Source: DAOMFM01 sp035429825 (GTDB taxonomy: Bacteria > Acidobacteriota > Blastocatellia > UBA7656 > JADIYM01). Taken from it: a stretch of DNA of 53,240 bases. A program made the position numbers and the translations under genes. Every line of letters starts with the position of its first letter. The first letter of the stretch is position 1. The notes below the pieces were generated by a model that saw only the letters and a program-made list of their open reading frames with translations, ran no database searches and was not told the DNA's origin. Where the stretch lies: NCBI GenBank assembly GCA_044224215.1, contig JBGAKX010000014.1:1-53240 (forward strand), given 5' to 3'. Of the stretch, positions 24,262 through 31,691 are shown in pieces.

Positions 24262-26775
24262 ATGGCTGAACGGAAACTGAGAATTCGGGCGCTCGATGGC
24301 GTCGCGAGCCGAGTCCAGGAGCTCTTTCGCAAGCACATGTTTCTGGCGCTCGTCATCCTGACGATCGTTGCCGGATCAATGTTTGGCGGAACCGTCGCGT
24401 ACCAGTCGAGCCTCACGGACGAGGCCAAGCAGGTTCGAGCGCTCGCGGACTTCCGCCCATCCGCGGTGACTCGTGTCTACGCGTCGGATGGACGCACCGT
24501 CATCGGTCAGTTTGCGATGGAGCGGCGCATACCGATCGCGTACGAAGACATCCCCGACAACATGAAGAACGCGATCATGGCCATCGAGGACTCGCGGTTC
24601 TACAAGCACATCGGCGTCGACCCCGTGGGCATCGCGCGCGCGACGGTCAAGAACCTGATCGCGGGTCGAACGGTCGAGGGCGGGTCTACGCTCACGCAGC
24701 AGCTGACCAAGATCCTGTTCCTCAGCCCCGAGCGGACGTTCAAGCGCAAGGTCCGCGAAGCGCTGATCGCGCTCCAGATCGAGCGCCTCTACTCCAAGGA
24801 ACAGATCATGGAGCTCTACTGCAACCAGATCTTTCTTGGCGGCGGCGCGTACGGCGTCGAGGCTGGCTCGCAGTACTACTTCGGCCATTCGATCAAGGAT
24901 GCGACGCTCGAGGAGTGCGCCATGCTGGCGGCGCTCCCCAAGGCGCCGACGCAGTATTCTCCCGTTCTGAATCCCAGCGATGCACTCGAGCGACGGAACC
25001 TCGTGCTCCGCAACATGTGGGAGGAAGGCTACATAACGGAGCAGCAGTACCGCGACGCGAGCGCGACAAAGATTCAGCTCAACATCACGTCGAACGCGAA
25101 CACGCTGAATCCGAACGACTCGGAGTTTGGCTACGCCGTGGAAGAGATCCGGCAGGCGATGGAGCGCCAGTTTGGAACCCGCACGACACAGACCGAGGGG
25201 TTGCAGATCTACTCGACGATCGATGCCGACGCACAGCGCGAAGCGGTGCGTGCGATCCGTCGCGGTTTGCATGCGTACGAGGCGCGTCACGCCAAGCCGT
25301 GGCGAGGCAATCTGCCGAACGTGGCGGCTGACTTCAAGGATCTGTCCCGATACTGGCATCACGACTGGGACGACGAGCCAGTCGTCAACGAGTACATCTT
25401 TGGACTTGTCACCAAGGTTTCCGGCGACAGCGCCGAGGTAAGGTTCGGGAGCTACACGGCCAGGCTCACATCGGCGAACACAAAGCTCGCAGGCGCCGGC
25501 CCGGCTGCCGTGCTCAAACCCGGCGACTTGACTCCATTCAAGATCACGAAGGTCGACAAGGCGACGCATGCCGTCGACGCCGACCTCAGCCAGGTGCCAA
25601 CGGTAGGCGGAGCACTGGTGTGCATCGAGGCCAGGACTGGCGAGATCCGGTCGATGGTCGGCGGCTACGACTTTGCATTGACCAAGTTCAATAACGCGAC
25701 GCAGGCCGAGCGGCAGACCGGCAGCTCGTTCAAGCCGTTCATCTATACCGCGGCGATGGAGAAGGGGTTTACGCCGGACTCTCCGATTTCCGGCGCTCAG
25801 GTGACTGTCGGTGGCTGGTCGCCGCGCAACTACGACGGATCGACGTCGTGCGCAACCATGGCGCTGCGCACTGCGGTCGCCAAGTCGATGAATGTGTGCG
25901 CGGTAAACACGCTCAAACTCATCGGAGTTGAGGCTGGCGCCGACACCGTCCGCCGTTTCGGCCTTCCGAATCCGATGAAGCGAGTTCTTCCGTCCGCACT
26001 CGGTGCAACCGAAGAACCGTTGCTCAACATGGTCTCGGCATACTCCGCGTATCCGAACCAGGGGATGCGCGTCGAGCCTCATCTGTACACGCGAATCGAG
26101 GACCGCGACGGCGTCACCAAATGGGAATGGAAGCCGATCACGTCCAAGGCAACGACAGCGTACGTTGCGGCCAACATGGTTGAAGTGCTGAGAGGCGTGG
26201 TGGATGCCGGTACCGCCACGTCCATCAAGGGCGCCAAGGAACTTGGCAAACGGCAGATTGGCGGCAAGACCGGCACCGTGAACGACTGGACGGACGCATG
26301 GTTTATCGGGTTTACGCCGTCTTATGCGTGTGGCGTCTGGATCGGGTATCCAGGTTCCAAGCGGACGCTGGGAAATGACGAGACAGGCGGGCACGCCGCG
26401 GTTCCGATGTGGATCGACTTCATGGACGACTTCATGCGAGGCAAGCCGAACGACAAGTTCCCCGCAAAGCCGTCACCCGATGCCGATACGGCAGCGGAAC
26501 AGGAGCGTCGTCAGGGTGAGATTGCCGCCGCCGCGCGCGAGCGGGCCGAGCAGGCTGCAGAAGAGGTGACGGACGACACGGGCATCGACGACGTCAAGGG
26601 AGCCGGTGGTGGGTCCACGAAGCCGGAATCGGGTCCGGTTCCAGACAAGCCTCAGAAGCCGTCCACGGATCCGGAGAGCACCAGACCGCGTACGGTCGCC
26701 CCCGACACGCCACCAAAGGACAAGCCCAAGAAGGACGACAAGGCGCCTCCCGAAAAGCGCGGCAAGAACGGTTGA
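24262..26775 (+). CDS. mrcA: Bifunctional penicillin-binding protein 1A (glycosyltransferase/transpeptidase)
   Basis: Polymerises and cross-links peptidoglycan. The 837-aa protein has one membrane anchor (27-48). A GT51 domain carries IEDSRFYKHIGVD (catalytic Glu109), GGSTLTQQLTK (140-150) and KVREALIALQIE. An OB-like insertion (about 340-450) is typical of class A PBPs. The transpeptidase domain carries SSFK (catalytic Ser488, Lys491), SMN (KSMNVC) and KTGT (from Lys669). The last 110 residues are a charged, Pro/Lys/Asp-rich disordered tail. It is the end of the five-gene + strand run and converges on livF. Confidence 0.96.
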   Translation: MAERKLRIRALDGVASRVQELFRKHMFLALVILTIVAGSMFGGTVAYQSSLTDEAKQVRALADFRPSAVTRVYASDGRTVIGQFAMERRIPIAYEDIPDNMKNAIMAIEDSRFYKHIGVDPVGIARATVKNLIAGRTVEGGSTLTQQLTKILFLSPERTFKRKVREALIALQIERLYSKEQIMELYCNQIFLGGGAYGVEAGSQYYFGHSIKDATLEECAMLAALPKAPTQYSPVLNPSDALERRNLVLRNMWEEGYITEQQYRDASATKIQLNITSNANTLNPNDSEFGYAVEEIRQAMERQFGTRTTQTEGLQIYSTIDADAQREAVRAIRRGLHAYEARHAKPWRGNLPNVAADFKDLSRYWHHDWDDEPVVNEYIFGLVTKVSGDSAEVRFGSYTARLTSANTKLAGAGPAAVLKPGDLTPFKITKVDKATHAVDADLSQVPTVGGALVCIEARTGEIRSMVGGYDFALTKFNNATQAERQTGSSFKPFIYTAAMEKGFTPDSPISGAQVTVGGWSPRNYDGSTSCATMALRTAVAKSMNVCAVNTLKLIGVEAGADTVRRFGLPNPMKRVLPSALGATEEPLLNMVSAYSAYPNQGMRVEPHLYTRIEDRDGVTKWEWKPITSKATTAYVAANMVEVLRGVVDAGTATSIKGAKELGKRQIGGKTGTVNDWTDAWFIGFTPSYACGVWIGYPGSKRTLGNDETGGHAAVPMWIDFMDDFMRGKPNDKFPAKPSPDADTAAEQERRQGEIAAAARERAEQAAEEVTDDTGIDDVKGAGGGSTKPESGPVPDKPQKPSTDPESTRPRTVAPDTPPKDKPKKDDKAPPEKRGKNG

Positions 26776-26779
26776 CGCA

Positions 26780-26815
26780 CGAGGCCGCAACTCCGGCACG
26801 GGATTCGCGGCCTCG
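26780..26815. terminator. Bidirectional terminator-like hairpin between PBP1A and livF
   Basis: CGAGGCCGC (26780-26788) pairs perfectly with GCGGCCTCG (26807-26815), loop 18 nt, entirely within the 43-bp convergent gap. No clear T-tract. Confidence 0.55.
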
Positions 26816-26818
26816 CGT

Positions 26819-27532
26819 CTACTCTCCGAGGTAGGCCTCGCGCACGCGTGGATCGGCGGCGACGTCACAGGCGGCGCCCTCGAGAATGGTGCGGCCGGTT
26901 TCGAGCACGTAACACCGGTCGGAATGCTTGAGAGCGGCGTTCGCGTTCTGCTCCACGAGAAGGACGGTCGTGCCGCTCGCCTTGATCTCGTCGATCGTGC
27001 TGAAGATCGTGTGGCATACGAGCGGCGCGAGTCCGAGCGACGGTTCGTCGAGCAGCAACAACTTGGGACGCGACATCAGCGCGCGCGCCATGGCGAGCAT
27101 CTGCTGCTCGCCACCCGAGAGCGTGCCGGCCCGTTGCTTCAGTCGTTCCTTCAATCGCGGAAAGAGCGTGAAACCGCGCTCGATGTCCGACTGGATCTCG
27201 GCACGATTCGTCTTCAGATACGCGCCCATGTGCAGGTTCTCGAGCACCGTCAGGTTCGCAAACACGCCGCGACCTTCGGGCGACATGGAAATCCCTCGCG
27301 CAACGAGCTTGTGCGCAGGAAGGCCCGCGATGTCCTCGCCTTCGAATACGATCCGGCCCGACGCGGGGCGTATCAGTCCGGTGATCGCGCGCAGCGTCGT
27401 GGACTTCCCGGCCCCATTTGCGCCGATCAGCGTCACGACCTCACCCGCCGTCACGGTGAGCGAGACGTCGCGCAGCGCGTGGATCGCACCGTAATAGACG
27501 TTGACGTTCTCGAGTTGGAGCATCGCAGTCAT
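26819..27532 (-). CDS. livF: Branched-chain amino-acid type ABC transporter ATPase LivF
   Basis: Second ATPase of a HAAT-family importer. The 237-aa protein has Walker A GANGAGKST, the Q-loop, signature LSGGEQQM, Walker B LLLLDEPSLGLAPL and the switch His position replaced by Gln (LLVEQN), which is normal for LivF. It ends with the LivF-type VREAYLGE. It is 18 bp downstream of livG and last in the livKHMGF unit. The transported amino acid cannot be deduced; members carry branched-chain amino acids, amides, urea or others. Confidence 0.95.
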   Translation of the reverse strand: MTAMLQLENVNVYYGAIHALRDVSLTVTAGEVVTLIGANGAGKSTTLRAITGLIRPASGRIVFEGEDIAGLPAHKLVARGISMSPEGRGVFANLTVLENLHMGAYLKTNRAEIQSDIERGFTLFPRLKERLKQRAGTLSGGEQQMLAMARALMSRPKLLLLDEPSLGLAPLVCHTIFSTIDEIKASGTTVLLVEQNANAALKHSDRCYVLETGRTILEGAACDVAADPRVREAYLGE

Positions 27533-27550
27533 TCCAGAACGCCTTTGAAC

Positions 27551-28339
27551 CTAGGCTCCTCCAAGGTATGCCTCGATCACACGCGGGTTGCACTGAATCT
27601 CGTCTGGAGTGCCGATGGCGATCGACTCGCCATAATCGATGACCTGGATCACCTCGCAGATCCCCATCACGACTTTCATGTTGTGTTCGACCAGCACGAC
27701 CGTCAGGTCGAATTTCTCGCGCAACCACCCGATCAGATGCATGAGCTCGACAGATTCCTGCGGGTTCATTCCTGCCGCGGGCTCGTCGAGGAGCAGCAGG
27801 CGCGGCTCGGTCGCGAGCGCCCGGGCGATCTCGAGCCTGCGCTGCCGCCCGTACGGCAGCGCGGTCGCGCTCTCGCCCGCGACGTCCGCGAGCTCGAAGA
27901 TCTCGAGCAGATCAAGGGCGCGGTCGCGGGTTTCGCTCTCCTCAACGTGGTGTCGGCGCGTTCCGACGATGGCATCAATGATCGTCTGATTGCTGCGCAG
28001 GTGATGGGCCGTCATCACGTTCTCGAGCACGGTCATGTCCGCAAAGAGCCGAATGTTCTGGAACGTGCGGCCGATGCCGCGCTTGGTGATGTCGAACGGC
28101 TTCCGCCCGTCGATGCGTTCGCCGAGAAATCGGATTTCGCCCTCCGTCGGCGCATAGACACCCGTCAACAGGTTGAAAATCGTGGTCTTGCCGGCGCCGT
28201 TCGGTCCGATCAGGCCATAGAGCGACCTCGGCTTGACCTCCATCGTCAGCGACTTGACGGCGGTCAGGCCGCCGAACTGCTTGGTCACACCGACGACACC
28301 GAGCACGGGCGAGACGCTGGCGCTACTGCTCATCGACAT
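27551..28339 (-). CDS. livG: Branched-chain amino-acid type ABC transporter ATPase LivG
   Basis: First ATPase of the importer, 262 aa. Walker A is GPNGAGKTT, the segment FNLLTGVYAPTEGEI is typical of LivG, the signature region is variant (LPYGRQRRLEIARAL, with YG in place of LSGG, common in LivG), Walker B is LLLLDEPAAGMNP, and the switch is VEHNMKVVM. The C-terminus VIEAYLGG is LivG-like. The gene overlaps the livM end by 17 bp. Confidence 0.95.
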   Translation of the reverse strand: MSMSSSASVSPVLGVVGVTKQFGGLTAVKSLTMEVKPRSLYGLIGPNGAGKTTIFNLLTGVYAPTEGEIRFLGERIDGRKPFDITKRGIGRTFQNIRLFADMTVLENVMTAHHLRSNQTIIDAIVGTRRHHVEESETRDRALDLLEIFELADVAGESATALPYGRQRRLEIARALATEPRLLLLDEPAAGMNPQESVELMHLIGWLREKFDLTVVLVEHNMKVVMGICEVIQVIDYGESIAIGTPDEIQCNPRVIEAYLGGA

Positions 28340-29375
28340 TGCCTCCGCCGCCCGGCGTGGCCGCCGGCGCGCGCCTCGTCAGTTTCCACAGCCAGTCAAC
28401 GCTGAGCTCGCGCCGTCCGAGAAGCCCCTGCGGTCTGAAGATCATCATCAGGATGAGCAACAGCGCGTAGACGACCATTCGCAGCCCGGGATACTGCTTG
28501 TCGACGTCGCGCAGCACCTCCGGCAGCGCCGTGATCACAACGGCTCCAAGCACTGCGCCGGTGATCGAACCGATGCCGCCGAGAACGATCATGATGATGA
28601 CTTCGATCGACTTCACGAATCCGAGATTCGCCGGGTTGAGCGGCGTCGCGAACAGCTGCCCCGACAGCGCACCGGCGATGCCGGCGAGCGACGAGCTGAC
28701 GACGAACGCGAGCACCTTGTGCCGCGTCGTGTCGACGCCCATGGCTTCGGCCGCAATCTCGTCTTCGCGAATTGCGGCGAGCGCGCGACCGTACGTCGAC
28801 GCCCGGATGTTGCGGACGATGACGATCGTCAGAATCGCCATGGCAAAGATCCAGAAGAAATTCGTGATGGGAACGGCGTCGGTGAACCCGGTTGCCCCTC
28901 CGACGGCGGGAATGTTCAGAATGACGACCCTGATGATCTCGCCAAAGCCGAGCGTCACGATCGCGAGATAGTCGCCCTTCAGCCGCAGCGAGGGAATTCC
29001 CACAAGGAGGCCGGCCACCGCCGCCGAAAGGGCACCGACCGCGAGGCTCAACACCATCACGACCGACCCACCGAGGGGCGACATCAACGTACTTCCCATC
29101 GCCTGCGCGATCGACGCGCCCCACGCGACCGTGAAGAACGTCGCAGTGTACCCGCCAACGGCCATGAATCCTGCGTGCCCGAGCGAGAACTGGCCGGTCT
29201 GTCCGTTGATCAGGTTCAGGCTCACCGCAAGGGTGATGCTGATCCCGATCAGGCTGACGATACGTGCGTAGTATGGATCGATCTGAAAATCGCCAAGGCC
29301 CTCGAACACGTAATTGAGGCCGACCAGCAGGATCAGCGTGATGACGGCGGCCGCCGCTTTCGCACGAAAGCTCAT
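28323..29375 (-). CDS. livM: Branched-chain amino-acid type ABC transporter permease LivM
   Basis: Inner-membrane permease of 350 aa with about ten hydrophobic segments. Family features include INGQTGQFSLGHAGFMAVGGYTA, the ATPase-coupling EAA-like loop (ALAAIREDEIAAEAMGVD) and LGGIGSITGAVLGA. A short cytoplasmic tail ends the protein. It lies 7 bp after livH. Confidence 0.95.
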   Translation of the reverse strand: MSFRAKAAAAVITLILLVGLNYVFEGLGDFQIDPYYARIVSLIGISITLAVSLNLINGQTGQFSLGHAGFMAVGGYTATFFTVAWGASIAQAMGSTLMSPLGGSVVMVLSLAVGALSAAVAGLLVGIPSLRLKGDYLAIVTLGFGEIIRVVILNIPAVGGATGFTDAVPITNFFWIFAMAILTIVIVRNIRASTYGRALAAIREDEIAAEAMGVDTTRHKVLAFVVSSSLAGIAGALSGQLFATPLNPANLGFVKSIEVIIMIVLGGIGSITGAVLGAVVITALPEVLRDVDKQYPGLRMVVYALLLILMMIFRPQGLLGRRELSVDWLWKLTRRAPAATPGGGGNVDEQ

Positions 29376-29382
29376 GAACCGG

Positions 29383-30282
29383 CTACACCTTTTCCACGCT
29401 GGCCGTGCCCAGGATGCCCGCGGGCCGGACGATCAGGATCAGGATCAGCACACCGAACGCAACCGCGTCCCTGTACGTCGAGTACGACGTCGCGCCGATC
29501 CAGGTCTCCATCAACCCGATCAGCATGCCGCCGATCATCGCGCCGGGGATGTTGCCGATACCGCCGAGCACGGCGGCTACGAACGCCTTCAGACCGGTCA
29601 TCAATCCCATCAACGGATCGATCTTGGGGATCGAGAGCGCGACCATCACGCCGGCGGTCGCCGCAAGCGCCGAACCGAGCGCGAATGTGAACGCGATGAT
29701 GAAATCGGTGTTGATGCCCATCAACTTTGCGACGGCCAGATTGTGCGACGTTGCGCGCATCGCCGTACCGATCTTTGTCCGGTGCACGATGAACTCGAGG
29801 CCGAACATCATCACGACCGACACGACGATGATCAGGAGGCTCTGGTTCGTGATCTGCACGCCGCCGACCGAGTAGGTCTCGGATCGGATCATCTGCGGGA
29901 AGAACCGCGGCGCCGCGCCGAACACGACCTGCCCGCCGTACTCGAGCAGCAGCGAGACGCCGATGGCCGTGATGAGCGATGTGAGCCGGGAGTTATGCCG
30001 GACTGGACGGTACGCAAAGCGTTCGATCAGCACGCCGATCGCCGCGCATGTCGCCATCGACCCCATTGTCACGACGATTGCACCGAGTATCGAGGGGTTG
30101 GCGTCGAGATGCATCGCGTTCGCGATGAAGAAGCCCGCGAACGCTCCGAGCATGTAGACGTCGCCGTGCGCAAAGTTGATCAGGCGCAACACGCCATAGA
30201 CCATCGTGTATCCGAGCGCGATGAGCGCGTAGATCGCGCCGAGCGACAGTCCGTTGATGAGTTGCTGAAGGAAGGTGTCCAT
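29383..30282 (-). CDS. livH: Branched-chain amino-acid type ABC transporter permease LivH
   Basis: Partner permease of LivM, 299 aa with about eight hydrophobic segments. Signatures: FLQQLINGLSLGAIYALIALG at the N-terminus, VLRLINFAHGDVYMLGAF, the loop AMRATSHNLAVAKLMGIN and VLGGIGNIPGAMIGGMLIG. I set the start at ATG 30282 because it begins directly with the family N-terminus; an upstream start at 30333 would add a polar extension. It lies 77 bp after livK. Confidence 0.94.
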   Translation of the reverse strand: MDTFLQQLINGLSLGAIYALIALGYTMVYGVLRLINFAHGDVYMLGAFAGFFIANAMHLDANPSILGAIVVTMGSMATCAAIGVLIERFAYRPVRHNSRLTSLITAIGVSLLLEYGGQVVFGAAPRFFPQMIRSETYSVGGVQITNQSLLIIVVSVVMMFGLEFIVHRTKIGTAMRATSHNLAVAKLMGINTDFIIAFTFALGSALAATAGVMVALSIPKIDPLMGLMTGLKAFVAAVLGGIGNIPGAMIGGMLIGLMETWIGATSYSTYRDAVAFGVLILILIVRPAGILGTASVEKV

Positions 30283-30359
30283 ACGGCGATGGATACGTGA
30301 GGTTGGCGCGACCGTGGCATGCGGGCCAGGCACTTGCAGCCCGGCCCGTGTCCGGCCGC

Positions 30360-31553
30360 CTAGTTCGGCTTGATCGTCGTCTTGTAGACGAACTTCATCG
30401 CGCCATCCTTGTAGACGACCTCCTGGATGACGGTGGGCTTGTCGACGTTCCGGGTTTCGTTGATGGCGAGCTTGCCTGTAACGCCCTGGATGCTCGTTGC
30501 TGCAATCGCATCGCGAAGCTTTGTTCCGTCGGTCGACCCGGCCCGATTGAGCGCATCGGCGAGGACGTACACCGAGTCGTAGCTGAGCGCCGCCATGGCG
30601 TCGGGCTCCTTGCCAAACCTGGCCTTGTACGCGGCAACGAACTTCTGTCCGAGCGCCTTGAGTGTCGGGTCCGGATCATCAGTCGCAAAGTGATTGGAAA
30701 GAAAGCAGTTGTTGAGCGCTTCGCGACCGCCCTGGAGCGAATCGCCAACCCACCCGTCGCCGCCGAGGATCGGCACCGTGATTCCGAGCTCACGCGCCTG
30801 CCGGACGATGATCGCGGCTTCGGGATAATAGCCGGTGGCGAAGATCGCATCGGGCTTCTGTTCGCGGATCTGCGTCAGGATTGCCCTGAAGTCCTGGTCC
30901 GTCGACCCGTAGCTGACGACGGGAAGCACCTCGCCGCCGAGGCGCTTGAAGTTCTCCTCGATCGACGCAGTCAATCCGACAGAGTAGTCCTTGCCGACGT
31001 CCTTGAGGATTGCGGCGCGCCGCGCCTTGAGATCGTTGTACGCAAACTCGGCCAGCACTCGGCCCTGCTGTGAATCGGTGTAGCACGTTCGGAAGATGTA
31101 GTCGCCGACCTTCGTGATCTTGTCGTTGGTCGACGCCGGCGTGATCATCGGCACGCTGAAGCGCTGGCAGACCGGCGCCGCAGCGAGCGACCGCGAGCTG
31201 GACACTTCGCCCAGCACGGTGACGACCTTGTCCTGGGTAATCATCTTTGTGACGGCGCTCGACGCTTCGTCGGTCTTGCTCTGATCGTCCTCGACGATCA
31301 GCTTGAGCTTTCGCCCGCCGAGCACGCCGCCCGCGGCATTCACTTCGTCAACCGCGAGCTCGGTGCCCTCGCGCGCCGAGATTCCGAACGACGCGCTCTC
31401 GCCGGTCAGCGATCCATAGAATCCGACCGGGATATCGCCAGTCGTGGGGTTCGCGCCACCCGCCGCGGGTTTGCGCTCGCATCCTGCTGTCGCTGAAAGG
31501 GCCACGACGCACGCGAGCGCGAGCAGGCCGAACCGACCGATGATGGCTTTCAA
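30360..31553 (-). CDS. livK: Branched-chain amino-acid type ABC transporter binding lipoprotein LivK
   Basis: Periplasmic-binding-protein type I receptor (Peripla_BP_6 class) of 397 aa. The signal peptide ends in lipobox ATAGC (Cys25), so it is a lipoprotein. The mature protein starts with IPVGFYGSLTGESASFGISAREG, a typical ligand-loop region, and contains SSRSLAAAPVCQRFSVPMITPAST. The start codon is TTG 31553, backed by a perfect AGGAGG 8 nt upstream. It is the first gene of the unit, and a strong hairpin upstream insulates it from the M36 peptidase gene. Confidence 0.94.
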   Translation of the reverse strand: MKAIIGRFGLLALACVVALSATAGCERKPAAGGANPTTGDIPVGFYGSLTGESASFGISAREGTELAVDEVNAAGGVLGGRKLKLIVEDDQSKTDEASSAVTKMITQDKVVTVLGEVSSSRSLAAAPVCQRFSVPMITPASTNDKITKVGDYIFRTCYTDSQQGRVLAEFAYNDLKARRAAILKDVGKDYSVGLTASIEENFKRLGGEVLPVVSYGSTDQDFRAILTQIREQKPDAIFATGYYPEAAIIVRQARELGITVPILGGDGWVGDSLQGGREALNNCFLSNHFATDDPDPTLKALGQKFVAAYKARFGKEPDAMAALSYDSVYVLADALNRAGSTDGTKLRDAIAATSIQGVTGKLAINETRNVDKPTVIQEVVYKDGAMKFVYKTTIKPN

Positions 31554-31629
31554 TGCTGAATCCTCCTGTGCCTGTGAAAAAGTGCTCGAATTCTAGCCAA
31601 TCCGCGGCATTCCAGCCACCGCAACACGC

Positions 31630-31668
31630 ACAAAGGAACGCAGATGGAGGCCATCTGCGTTCCTTTGT
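31630..31668 (-). terminator. Strong stem-loop terminator after the M36 peptidase gene
   Basis: An 18-bp perfect inverted repeat (31630-31647 with 31651-31668, loop AGG) starts 24 bp past the M36 stop on the minus strand. The transcribed strand ends the stem with CCTTTGT, so the U-run is short, but the stem is the strongest in the window. Confidence 0.8.
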
Positions 31669-31691
31669 TGTGCTGGACGGGACGTTCGCGA

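Noticed and set aside
24376..26394. A 672-codon open frame opposite PBP1A
   Set aside because: Antisense shadow; PBP1A on the + strand has all catalytic motifs.
28233..29690. A 485-codon open frame opposite livM/livH
   Set aside because: Shadow frame spanning two genes; composition is Arg/Asp/His-rich and nothing is recognised.
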